Positions 1-6,147 of a stretch of 6,147 nt of DNA are shown here, one piece after another; positions within the stretch are counted from its first letter, which is position 1, and every line of letters starts with the position of its first letter. The notes under the pieces are model-generated. The model worked only from the letters and a program-made list of their open reading frames with translations. It was not told the origin of the DNA and made no database searches. Location of the stretch: positions 1 through 6,147 of the forward strand of contig CAJUGU010000162.1 in assembly GCA_910586105.1 (NCBI GenBank), written 5' to 3'. The translations under genes were made by a program, and so were the position numbers. This DNA comes from an uncultured Eubacteriales bacterium (GTDB lineage: Bacteria; Bacillota; Clostridia; Oscillospirales; Butyricicoccaceae).

Positions 1-38
1 TATGATGACAGTGTTTTGTTATTTCACTGTCTTTCATA
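1..38. repeat. Imperfect inverted repeat at the left edge
   Basis: GACAGTG (7-13) and CACTGTC (25-31) are perfect inverted copies around an 11-nt AT-rich spacer. The flanks TATGA (1-5) and TCATA (34-38) also pair, with T6 opposite T32-T33 as the only interruption. There is no T-run on either side, so it does not look like a classic terminator. It could be an operator for the next locus to the left or an mRNA stem-loop after the exporter operon. It may continue beyond the edge. The rest of the stretch to 107 shows nothing recognisable. Confidence 0.5.
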
Positions 39-107
39 GAGGGAGCATATCACGGCGTGGGACAGCCTGCTTTTTTGAAGGATGGGAGCCGAAGGCGGCA
101 GGGCGGC

Positions 108-1937
108 TCAGGTCGCGAACCCTGCATATTGGGTCATATACAGCTCATAATACCGCCCTTTTTGACGCAGCAGCGCGTCATGATTGCCCGATTCGACGAT
201 CTCGCCGTGATCCATGACGACAATCAGGTCGGCGTCGCGGATCGTTGACAGCCGGTGCGCGATCACAATACTGGTGCGGCTGCGCATGACCTGCTGCATG
301 GCCTCCTGGATCGCCCTTTCGGTGCGGGTGTCGACGTTGGAGGTCGCTTCATCCAGAATCAGCAGTTTCGGGTCGGCGACGAACGCGCGGGCGATCGTCA
401 GAAGCTGCCGCTGCCCCTGGCTGACCGTTTCGCCGGCGCCGGTGAGCACGGTATCGAAGCCCTGCGGCAAACCGCAGATCATTTCGCCGCACCGGCTCAT
501 ATCGACCGCCGCTTCCAGCGCCTGCTCGGAGGCGTTTTCATTCCCGTATTTCAAATTGGCGCGCACGGTGTCGCTGAACAGCACGGTATCCTGCAAAACG
601 ATTGCGATATTCCGCCGCAGGTCGTCACGGGCGACCGTGCGGATATCCTGTCCGCCGAAAAGGATTTCACCGTGGTCGATTTCGTAAAAGCGCATTAACA
701 GGTTGGTCAGCGTGGTTTTGCCGCTGCCGGTTGCGCCCACCAGCGCGACCTTCTTTCCGGAAGGCACGGTCAAATTGAAATTCCGGATCACCGGCCGTCC
801 CGGCTCGTAGGAAAACTGCACCTGCCGGAAGGTCGCGTCGGCAGCCCCGTCCGCTGTGAGCGGAGCGCCACTCCTGTCCTCATCGGCCTCGTCGAGCACG
901 TGGAAGACCCGTTCGGCTCCGGCGATCGCGGTTTGCAGCTGCCCATAGACCTGTGCAAGCTCGTTGATCGGGCGGCTGAACTGTTTGGCATAAACAATGA
1001 AGGCCGAAATCACGCCGACCGAGATCAGCCTATGCACCGAAAAATACCCGCCAAACGCAGCGATAATGACAAAGCCGATATTGCCGATGCAGTTCATGAT
1101 AGGGCCCATGACCCCGCTGAAAACATCGGTGCGTATTCCGGCTCTGGTCAGCTGGTCGGACGTGCGGCAGAATTCCCCGGTCGTGGTCGTCTGATGGTTG
1201 TAGGCGACTACGGTGTGATAGCCGGAAATCATTTCCTCGACCGCGCCGTTGAGCTGGCCAAGCAGCATCTGCCGCCGCCGGGAGAATTTACGCACCCGTC
1301 TGGACAGGAATTTCGTTGCAGTCAGTGTGAACAGGATTGTTGCGCAGCTGAGCAGCGCGAGCTGCCAGCAATACCACAGCATAACGGCGACCGTCCCGAT
1401 CACAGTCAGCACGCCGGAAAACATCGACGGCAGCGACTGGGAAACGGTGGTCGAGATGTTTTCCACGTCGTTGGTCATGCGGCTCATGACGTCGCCGTGG
1501 GAATGGTGATCCAGATAGCTGACCGGCAGGCTGAGCAGTTTGGCGAACAGTTCCTCGCGCATCCGCCCGACGATACGCTGGCTTAGCCGGGCGCTGAACA
1601 GACCTTGCAGCAGCTGGCAGGCGCTGTAGAGCAGGTAGGCGGCGAGCATCGCCAGCACCGCCTGCGGGAATCCCTCGGCGCGGCCTGCGGCGATCAGGTC
1701 GATCGCGCGGCTTTGCAGGCTGGGGGCGTACACGCCGCAAAGCGTGCCGAACAGTACCACGGCGAGCATTGCAGACACCATTTTCTTTTCCCGCGCGAAA
1801 CAGGCGGCGAGCCGCCGCAGCGCGGCCCCGGCGTTTTCGGCGTGCTCGACCTGTGCAAAGCGCTGGCTCCGGTCGGGCGCGCCGGGGATTTTGCGCGCGT
1901 CGATCCGTTCCTGTTTCCGTTCAGCCAATGTCTTCAT
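108..1937 (-). CDS. ABC exporter half-transporter, TM288-like subunit with catalytic Walker B Glu
   Basis: This encodes a 609-residue membrane-spanning ABC half-transporter, likely the second subunit of a heterodimeric exporter that uses ATP to move an unknown substrate out of the cell. A charged N-terminal stretch of about 50 residues precedes six predicted membrane segments (about 53-72, 93-114, 169-188, 190-208, 278-298, 303-318). The nucleotide-binding domain has Walker A GATGSGKTT at 401-409, Q-loop Gln449, a degraded signature VSQGQ at 505-509, Walker B LLILDE at 525-530 with catalytic Glu530, and switch His561. Family knowledge: canonical Glu/His with a broken signature is the pattern of the TM288-type partner. 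The ATG chosen here overlaps the preceding transporter gene by 17 bp, but GGGAG lies immediately before it. A TTG at 1928 would have that site 9 nt upstream and is a real alternative (606 residues). Fold and class are sure; substrate is unknown. Confidence 0.95.
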   Translation of the reverse strand: MKTLAERKQERIDARKIPGAPDRSQRFAQVEHAENAGAALRRLAACFAREKKMVSAMLAVVLFGTLCGVYAPSLQSRAIDLIAAGRAEGFPQAVLAMLAAYLLYSACQLLQGLFSARLSQRIVGRMREELFAKLLSLPVSYLDHHSHGDVMSRMTNDVENISTTVSQSLPSMFSGVLTVIGTVAVMLWYCWQLALLSCATILFTLTATKFLSRRVRKFSRRRQMLLGQLNGAVEEMISGYHTVVAYNHQTTTTGEFCRTSDQLTRAGIRTDVFSGVMGPIMNCIGNIGFVIIAAFGGYFSVHRLISVGVISAFIVYAKQFSRPINELAQVYGQLQTAIAGAERVFHVLDEADEDRSGAPLTADGAADATFRQVQFSYEPGRPVIRNFNLTVPSGKKVALVGATGSGKTTLTNLLMRFYEIDHGEILFGGQDIRTVARDDLRRNIAIVLQDTVLFSDTVRANLKYGNENASEQALEAAVDMSRCGEMICGLPQGFDTVLTGAGETVSQGQRQLLTIARAFVADPKLLILDEATSNVDTRTERAIQEAMQQVMRSRTSIVIAHRLSTIRDADLIVVMDHGEIVESGNHDALLRQKGRYYELYMTQYAGFAT

Positions 1938-3654
1938 CTCCCATCTGTGAGTGGTAAATATTCTGATAGGGCTTGCAGCCTGCAAGCAGTTCTTCATGCG
2001 GGCCAACGGCTGCGATCCGCCCGTTTTCCATTACGACGATCCGGTCGGCGCGGCGCACGGTCGCGATCCGCTGCGCTACGATGATCCGGGTCATGCCCGG
2101 GCACGCCTCGTGCAGCGCGCTGTAGAGGTCGGCCTCAGTTTTCAGGTCGAGGGCGCTGGTGGAATCGTCAAAGATCAGGAATTCCGCAGGCTTTGCCACG
2201 GCGCGGGCGATCGAAAGCCGCTGCTTCTGCCCGCCGGAAAGGCTCATGCCCTGTTCGGCGACAAGGGTGTCGTAGCCGTTGGCGGAGGCGCGGATAAAGC
2301 CGTCGGCCTGCGCCGTTTTCGCGGCGGCTTCGAGTGCTTCCCGAGGCGCGCCGGGCAGGCCCCATTCGATATTGTCCGCGATCGGGGCGCTGAACAGCTC
2401 CGCCTTTTGCAGTGCCAGCGCCGTCTTTTCGCGCAGCGCCTGCTGGCGGTATTCGCGCACGTCAACGCCGTCGACGAGCACTGTGCCTTCGGTCGTATCG
2501 TAGAAGCGGGGGATCAGGCTGAGCAGCGAGGTTTTCCCGCAGCCGGTCGCGCCCATCACGGCGACCGTTTCGCCCTTATGGATGGTTAAATTGATATGCT
2601 CCAGCACCGGCCTGCCGCCGCCGGGGTAAGTGAAGGAAATGTCGCGGAATTCGATTTCACCCGGCCTTGGGCCATCGCCTGCAAAGCTGCCGTCGCGCAG
2701 CGCGGGTTCGCTGTCCAATACCTCCTTCACGCGCCGCCACGATGCCAGCCCGCGTGAAATGTTCTGGAACAGCAGCACCAGCATCAGGATGCCGTTGAGC
2801 AGCTGGGTCGTGTAAGTGACCGCCGCCATGATGTCGCCCGGGGTCGCGCGGCCCGCCGCCGCGTCTCCGGAGCCGACGAACAGCAGTACGGCGACGGCAA
2901 GGTACATCAGCCCATTGACGGCGGGGTTCATCACGGCAATGAGGGTAAGGATTCGCAGCTGCGTGCGGACAAGCCCGTCGTTGGCCTTGCCGAAGCGCAG
3001 CCGTTCGGACGCTTCGCGGACGCAGGATTTGATGATGCGGATACCGGAAATATCCTCCTGTAAAATTGCGTTGATGGTGTCAAGCTGCGCTTGCAGCTGG
3101 CCAAAGGAAGGGTTTGCCTTCCACAGGCAAAAGCCGATGCAGCCCACAAGGAAGGGGAAGGCGCACAGCATGACAAGCCCAAAATCGAGGTTTAACCGGA
3201 ACATAAAATACAGGCTGCCGAACGTCAGCAGGGAAGTGCGGATCATGCCGCGTACAAACGTTGACACGAATGTCTGTACCTGCGTGATATCGTTCGTGAC
3301 CCGGGTAACCAGCGGCCCTGCGCCGAACCGGTCGAGCTGGGGGAAGGAAAACGCCATGATCCGGCGGAAGCAGTCCTTGCGGATTTCGTTGCCGATGTTT
3401 TGCCCGGACAGGTGGACGAACATATTATTCAGCGAGCCGCACAGCCCGCCGAACAGCACCAGCCCGATCATTTGCAGGCCGAGCGTCCAGATGAGGTTCA
3501 GGCTGCCGACGCCGCCGGTGTTCAGGCCAAGCACGCCGTCGTCTACGATGCTGCGCATGATCGCGGGCTGAAGCAGGTCCATCATGACCTCGCCGATCAT
3601 GAACAGGGCGGCGAGCACAGCGAAGTGCAGGTATTGTTTTATATAGCGCCACAT
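1921..3654 (-). CDS. ABC exporter half-transporter, TM287-like subunit with degenerate ATP site
   Basis: This encodes a 577-residue ABC half-transporter, the likely partner of the protein encoded just downstream. Membrane segments are predicted at about 10-30, 52-75, 138-155, 157-178, 237-262 and 273-297, followed by the nucleotide-binding domain. That domain has Walker A GATGCGKTS at 368-376, Q-loop Gln416, intact signature LSGGQ at 472-476, Walker B FLIFDD at 492-497 and D-loop SALD at 500-503. The catalytic Glu is replaced by Asp497 and the switch His by Gln528 (VAQRI). The same two substitutions are known in TM287 of the TM287/288 exporter, where they make one ATP site non-hydrolytic or slow. 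The open frame extends upstream, but the ATG at 3654 is preferred: it has AAGGAG 10 nt upstream and starts with the expected MWRYIKQY segment. It overlaps the MarR gene by 16 bp, suggesting translational coupling. Substrate unknown; multidrug or peptide export is the usual guess for MarR-linked pairs. Confidence 0.96.
   Translation of the reverse strand: MWRYIKQYLHFAVLAALFMIGEVMMDLLQPAIMRSIVDDGVLGLNTGGVGSLNLIWTLGLQMIGLVLFGGLCGSLNNMFVHLSGQNIGNEIRKDCFRRIMAFSFPQLDRFGAGPLVTRVTNDITQVQTFVSTFVRGMIRTSLLTFGSLYFMFRLNLDFGLVMLCAFPFLVGCIGFCLWKANPSFGQLQAQLDTINAILQEDISGIRIIKSCVREASERLRFGKANDGLVRTQLRILTLIAVMNPAVNGLMYLAVAVLLFVGSGDAAAGRATPGDIMAAVTYTTQLLNGILMLVLLFQNISRGLASWRRVKEVLDSEPALRDGSFAGDGPRPGEIEFRDISFTYPGGGRPVLEHINLTIHKGETVAVMGATGCGKTSLLSLIPRFYDTTEGTVLVDGVDVREYRQQALREKTALALQKAELFSAPIADNIEWGLPGAPREALEAAAKTAQADGFIRASANGYDTLVAEQGMSLSGGQKQRLSIARAVAKPAEFLIFDDSTSALDLKTEADLYSALHEACPGMTRIIVAQRIATVRRADRIVVMENGRIAAVGPHEELLAGCKPYQNIYHSQMGDEDIG
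1938..1942 (-). promoter_or_regulatory. Ribosome binding site with ambiguous start for the second ABC gene
   Basis: GGGAG directly abuts the ATG at 1937, too close for normal initiation, but stands 9 nt before an in-frame TTG at 1928-1926. Initiation at TTG would leave an 8-bp overlap (TTGGCTGA) with the upstream stop. The MAR... and MKN... extensions further upstream have no visible binding site. The ATG is kept in the gene call as the conventional choice. Confidence 0.5.
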
Positions 3655-4109
3655 GGTTTCGCGTCTCCTTCCGTGGGGGCTGCTCCGGCGTCGCGGTATC
3701 GCTGATCCCAATCGTCGCAGACCTTGCCGAGCAGGGCAAGCAGCTGCATTTTTTCATCCGCGGACAGGGCGGAGAACATCTCCTGATGGCGCTGACTGCG
3801 TTGGCGAAGGGCTTCATCCGCCTGCCGCAGCCCTTCGGGGGTCAGGGTGATGTCAGCCGTCCGCCGGTCGGCCTCGCTGGCCGAGCGGGCGATCAGCCCA
3901 AGGTGTTCCAGCCTGGCAATGACCTCGCTGGCGGAACCGGGCTGTATGCCGAGCCTGCGCGTCAGCTCGCGCTGGGTGATCGGGGCGCATTCGCGCAGTA
4001 CGATCAGTACGCGTTTTTGACTGCCTTTCCCTTCGTAAAGGGCGCGCATGGTGTGGCTGATATCCCGCAGGCAGTGGATCAGCCGCCCGTTGAGATCATG
4101 AGGATCCAT
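3639..4109 (-). CDS. MarR-family winged-helix transcriptional regulator
   Basis: This encodes a 156-residue protein of usual MarR length. An N-terminal helical dimerisation part (about 1-27) leads into a winged helix-turn-helix. Helices around 30-55 carry the ITQRELTRRLGI stretch, the likely recognition helix is about 57-69 (PGSASEVIARLEHLG region), and the wing is about 75-90 with the family hallmark DRR at 81-83. A C-terminal helical region (about 93-140) completes the dimer interface. MarR proteins typically bind palindromic operators as dimers and let go when a small ligand binds. The ATG has GGAGG 10 nt upstream (4120-4124). It is the first gene of an operon with two ABC exporter genes, and the operator-like palindromes over its own promoter suggest autorepression together with control of the exporter. 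The ligand is unknown, and activation rather than repression cannot be excluded. Confidence 0.93.
   Translation of the reverse strand: MDPHDLNGRLIHCLRDISHTMRALYEGKGSQKRVLIVLRECAPITQRELTRRLGIQPGSASEVIARLEHLGLIARSASEADRRTADITLTPEGLRQADEALRQRSQRHQEMFSALSADEKMQLLALLGKVCDDWDQRYRDAGAAPTEGDAKPCGAI
3665..3670 (-). promoter_or_regulatory. Ribosome binding site that sets the start of the first ABC gene
   Basis: AAGGAG lies inside the end of the MarR gene, 10 nt before the ATG at 3654. Its position favours that ATG over the longer upstream extension of the frame (which opens at 3711) and shows that the transporter is translated from within the overlap with the regulator gene. Confidence 0.8.
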
Positions 4110-4130
4110 TTTTCGATCGCCTCCAATTCA

Positions 4131-4143
4131 TTCGGTACCTTGA
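4131..4143. promoter_or_regulatory. Second operator-like site at the predicted transcription start
   Basis: GGTACCTTGA at 4134-4143 is the exact reverse complement of TCAAGGTACC at 4170-4179, and each copy is centred on the self-complementary GGTACC. The centres lie 40 bp apart, close to four helical turns. This copy sits between the -10 box and the MarR start, across the likely transcription start. It is a weaker palindrome than the first (CGGTACCT instead of AGGTACCT). Confidence 0.6.
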
Positions 4144-4144
4144 T

Positions 4145-4173
4145 AGTTTACCTGCTTGGGAAGGTTTTGTCAA
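4145..4173 (-). promoter_or_regulatory. Sigma-A-type promoter of the marR-ABC-ABC operon
   Basis: Reading the minus strand, a perfect -35 box TTGACA (4173-4168) is followed after 17 bp by TAAACT (4150-4145), a 4-of-6 match to TATAAT. The sequence upstream of the -35 (about 4181-4215) is rich in A and T and could act as an UP element. Transcription would start near 4138, giving a leader of about 28 nt before the MarR ATG. It is the only well-formed promoter I found in the 500-base gap, and it sits where the operon needs one. Confidence 0.8.
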
Positions 4174-4183
4174 GGTACCTTAA
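4170..4183. promoter_or_regulatory. Operator-like palindrome overlapping the -35 box
   Basis: AAGGTACCTT at 4172-4181 is a perfect 10-bp palindrome, and the flanking pair T4170/A4183 also matches. It overlaps the last four bases of the TTGACA box, so a bound dimer should block RNA polymerase. The related site nearer the start point supports a specific regulator, most simply the MarR protein of this operon. Binding is inferred, not shown. Confidence 0.65.
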
Positions 4184-4279
4184 TAAATTGAGCGCAGTAT
4201 TTATAAAATTTTTCGACGGATCAGGGGCGTGGAGGAGGGCGCTTCGTTGCAGGACGGAGCATTTGTGCCGCGTACCGCT

Positions 4280-4500
4280 GGCAACTCCCTCAGTCAGCCT
4301 GCGGCTGCCAGCTCCCTCGGGGGAGGGCGCCTTTCAAGCGGAGCCGCGCAAAAGCGCGAAAACGGACTGCGCAGCGTGCGGATTGAAAAGGCGCTGCGCG
4401 TCTTCTATAACATGACGCGAGGCGTCATAGGCGCGGAACGCGCCTGAAATCCCCTCCCTGAGGGGGGTGGCACGGCGCAGCCGTGACGGAAGGAGCTGCC
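4280..4500. repeat. Hairpin-rich intergenic element with imperfect inverted ends (MITE/REP-like)
   Basis: The two ends are imperfect inverted copies. GGCAACTCCCTCAGTCA at the left matches the complement of the right end (GGCAGCTCCTTCCGTCA) at 14 of 17 positions, and the similarity continues inward through a CTCCCTC/GGGAGGG motif for about 60 bp with gaps. The interior is a chain of short perfect stems: 4295-4299/4303-4307, 4312-4316/4321-4325, 4345-4349/4354-4358, 4369-4376/4392-4399, 4412-4418/4422-4428, 4430-4435/4439-4444, 4451-4456/4460-4465 and 4471-4476/4480-4485. No coding frame inside looks real and no clear target duplication is visible. From memory, similar CTCCCTCAGTC...GGGAGGG sequences recur between genes in Faecalibacterium and relatives, so I infer a non-autonomous dispersed repeat. 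An alternative is a structured RNA or a set of transcription-attenuating hairpins. Only one copy is present in this window, so its repeat nature is not proven here. Confidence 0.55.
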
Positions 4501-4534
4501 CCCGACCAGCGCCGTTTAACTGCGAAGGCGAACG

Positions 4535-4568
4535 AAAAAAGCCCCCGCCGTCCGAAGACGGCGAGAGC
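4535..4568 (-). terminator. Intrinsic terminator of the flagellin gene
   Basis: On the minus strand a 12-bp stem (4568-4557 with 4552-4541, including two T-G pairs in the lower half) closes on a TTCG loop, the very stable UUCG tetraloop in RNA. Six T residues follow directly (4540-4535). It begins 41 bp after the flagellin stop and is a textbook rho-independent terminator. It separates flagellin transcription from the MarR-exporter operon. Confidence 0.93.
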
Positions 4569-4609
4569 CAAAAGTATTTTGTGATCGGAAACGCAAGGAT
4601 GTGCGTTGC

Positions 4610-6147
4610 TTACTGGAGCAGCTGGAGCACGCCCTGCGGCACCTGATTGGCCTGTGCCAGCATCGCCTGAGCGGACTGCACAAGGATGTTGTTTTTGGTG
4701 TAGCTCATCATTTCCTCAGCAATATCGGTATCGCGGATCGCAGATTCCGCGTCGGTGATGTTCTCACGCATTACGGACCGGTTATTCGCGGTGTGATCCA
4801 AACGGTTGCTGATCGCGCCGAGCTTACCACGTACAGCGGATACCGTATTGATCGCAGCTTTGACAACATCGATTGCGGCTTGAGCGCCTTCCGGCCTGCT
4901 GATGTCAATAGCGTCGATCCCGAGGGATTTGGTATGCATATCCTTGATATCAACGCGGAGCTGGTTAAAGCTTTCGCTCGTATCGCCGATTTGAAGGACA
5001 AGCCCGCCGGTAGCGGCCTTGCCTGCGCTGAGCCGGATACCAGCGCCCGGTGCGACACCAGAGTTTGCGGCGGCGCCATAGGTCGTTTCATTCACTGCGT
5101 CCGTTACGGTCAACCCGGTAACTTCCGCAATTTTGGCAATATTCTGCGCGAAGTTTTCGTCAGCAGCTTTAAGGCCGTTTTTGGTGGTATCGTCAGCGAC
5201 CAGGATCGTAACGTCGGAGCCAAGGCCTTGTGTAGCATTCAGGAATGTATTACTGCTGCCGTCACGAACATCGGTCACCATGACAAATTTTTTGCCATTG
5301 ATTTCAAAAACGGCGTCTTCATAGTTTTTGCCGTCATAAAGCGTCAGGCTGGAAGCATTGATTTCACGGCCTTCGCCCAGGCCGCCAGTGGCAATAAGAC
5401 CAACATCATCTGTATCAGCGGCTGTCCATGCGGTGATACCGTCTGTGGTGCCAGTGAGATCGAATGCCTTTACCTTGAGCTGGTCATCGCCTTCCTTCAA
5501 CGAGGTCAGCTTGAATTTACCGGCGGTGACATCGATATCAAAGTCGTTCTTCAAAGAGCTTTTTGACAGTTCGCTTTTGATCGCGGCATCCATTTCGTTC
5601 ACGGTAACGCTGATATCTTCGGTAGCGGTATCGGCGATTGCATACCGGGTACCGTCAGCAGCTTCCAGGAAATTTTTTCCTTTTTCGGCGTCGCGGACGA
5701 TCGTGAAATTCGTATTTACCGAAGTGCCATCGTCCAGAGAAACGGAAAAGTTAATGGTACCGCCGGGCTTAAACAGCTGTGTTTTAGCGGTATAGGGGGC
5801 GCTCATCGTAAATACGCCCTTGGTAGCGGCGGACTTTGTGCTGGTCAAACCGCTGACGCTGACTGTCTTTGCCCCGCCGGTGGCTTCCAAGGAGCCGTCC
5901 AGCAGCTTAATACCATTGAAGTTCGCGGAATCCGCGATGCGGTTGATTTCTTCCTTCAACTGATCGACTTCCTGCTGCAAATTTTTACGGTCGACCTCGT
6001 TATCATAAGTGCCGTTGGAGGACTGGGTCGCAAGGTAAACCATACGGTTGAGCATATCCTGGATTTCCTGCATCGCGCCTTCGGCGGTATTCACCAACGA
6101 AATACCGTCCTTAACGTTCTTCTGGGCGGCATCCAGACCGGTGATCT
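4610..6147 (-). CDS. fliC: Flagellin, N-terminus beyond window edge
   Basis: This is the structural protein of the flagellar filament, exported through the flagellar type III apparatus and polymerised outside the cell. 511 residues are visible, first full codon at 6145-6143; by alignment from memory to enteric flagellin, roughly 55-60 N-terminal residues are missing. The visible part starts inside the D1 domain (ITGLDAAQKNVKDGIS, then LVNTAEGAMQEIQ), continues through FNGIKLLDG (visible residues 76-84), then has a variable outer region of about 295 residues. The conserved C-terminal D1/D0 follows (LQIGDTSESFNQLRV onward), ending AQANQVPQGVLQLLQ. The LQIGDTS...IKDMHTKSLGI segment is typical of clostridial flagellins as I remember them. 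The variable region includes stretches resembling Flagellin_IN repeats (VNEMDAAIKSEL ... GKFKLTSLKEGDDQ), a tentative reading. An intrinsic terminator follows 41 bp after the stop, so the gene is transcribed separately from the exporter operon. The symbol is by product only; genomes with several flagellins use other names. Confidence 0.97.
   Translation of the reverse strand, partial: ITGLDAAQKNVKDGISLVNTAEGAMQEIQDMLNRMVYLATQSSNGTYDNEVDRKNLQQEVDQLKEEINRIADSANFNGIKLLDGSLEATGGAKTVSVSGLTSTKSAATKGVFTMSAPYTAKTQLFKPGGTINFSVSLDDGTSVNTNFTIVRDAEKGKNFLEAADGTRYAIADTATEDISVTVNEMDAAIKSELSKSSLKNDFDIDVTAGKFKLTSLKEGDDQLKVKAFDLTGTTDGITAWTAADTDDVGLIATGGLGEGREINASSLTLYDGKNYEDAVFEINGKKFVMVTDVRDGSSNTFLNATQGLGSDVTILVADDTTKNGLKAADENFAQNIAKIAEVTGLTVTDAVNETTYGAAANSGVAPGAGIRLSAGKAATGGLVLQIGDTSESFNQLRVDIKDMHTKSLGIDAIDISRPEGAQAAIDVVKAAINTVSAVRGKLGAISNRLDHTANNRSVMRENITDAESAIRDTDIAEEMMSYTKNNILVQSAQAMLAQANQVPQGVLQLLQ

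Noticed and set aside
57..248. 63-codon plus-strand frame starting GTG after a GAGGGAG stretch
   Set aside because: A possible ribosome binding site is present, but most of the frame is antisense to the end of the second ABC gene and there is no promoter or recognisable product.
900..1586. 228-codon plus-strand open frame opposite the second ABC gene
   Set aside because: It is antisense to conserved transporter sequence in GC-rich DNA, where long shadow frames are common; its translation is low in complexity and resembles no family I know.
1951..2589. 212-codon plus-strand open frame opposite the first ABC gene
   Set aside because: It runs antisense through the Walker A, signature and Walker B coding region of the real gene; no start signal or recognisable product.
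3655..3711. Longer 19-residue N-terminal extension of the first ABC protein
   Set aside because: The extension is Arg-rich and unlike the start of this family, and a good ribosome binding site sits inside it for the ATG at 3654.
4345..4444. Closely spaced hairpins considered as a CRISPR array, attC site or tRNA-like structure
   Set aside because: There are no direct repeats with regular spacers, no cloverleaf or CCA-adjacent features, and no integrase or Cas gene nearby.
4229..4447. 72-codon open frame through the intergenic hairpin element
   Set aside because: It crosses the stems and inverted ends of the element, and its translation shows no domain, signal or plausible composition. The GGAGGAGG-like stretch before it is part of a general G-rich run.
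4601..5566. 321-codon plus-strand open frame opposite the flagellin gene
   Set aside because: It lies wholly antisense to a clear flagellin, has no recognisable domain or good ribosome binding site, and is explained by the reading-frame bias of the real gene.

Overview
The window looks like part of a chromosome of a motile, fairly GC-rich member of the Clostridia, probably near the Oscillospiraceae/Ruminococcaceae. This is inferred from the flagellin type, the Gram-positive-style ribosome binding sites (GGAGG, AAGGAG), and an intergenic hairpin-rich repeat that resembles ones I recall from those genomes. I cannot name the species.

All four genes are on the minus strand and read from right to left. 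From 6147 down to 4610 is a flagellin gene whose N-terminal coding part (roughly 55-60 residues) lies beyond the right edge. A strong intrinsic terminator with a UUCG loop follows at 4568-4535. About 500 bases without a gene come next (4609-4110). They hold the terminator, a hairpin-rich element of about 220 bp with imperfect inverted ends (4500-4280), a short unremarkable stretch (4279-4211), an AT-rich stretch, and a well-formed promoter with two GGTACC-centred palindromic sites (4183-4131).

From that promoter runs a tight three-gene operon: a MarR-family regulator (4109-3639), then two ABC half-transporters (3654-1921 and 1937-108). Each gene overlaps the next by 16-17 bp. The two ABC proteins carry complementary changes in their nucleotide-binding motifs. 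The first has a canonical signature, but Asp for the catalytic Glu and Gln for the switch His. The second has canonical Walker B Glu and His, but a degraded signature (VSQGQ). Together they would form one complete and one degenerate ATP site, as in TM287/288-type heterodimeric exporters. The simplest reading is a self-regulated export system: the MarR protein binds the two operator-like sites over its own promoter and releases when a ligand, probably an exported toxic compound, is present. The substrate cannot be read from the sequence.

Left of the operon (107-1) there is no gene and no convincing intrinsic terminator. The last 38 bases at the window edge form a long imperfect inverted repeat that may be an operator or stem-loop belonging to the next locus. 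I found no RNA gene, CRISPR array, transposase or obviously new multi-gene system. The least-explained elements are the hairpin-rich repeat, the edge inverted repeat, and the exact operator logic.
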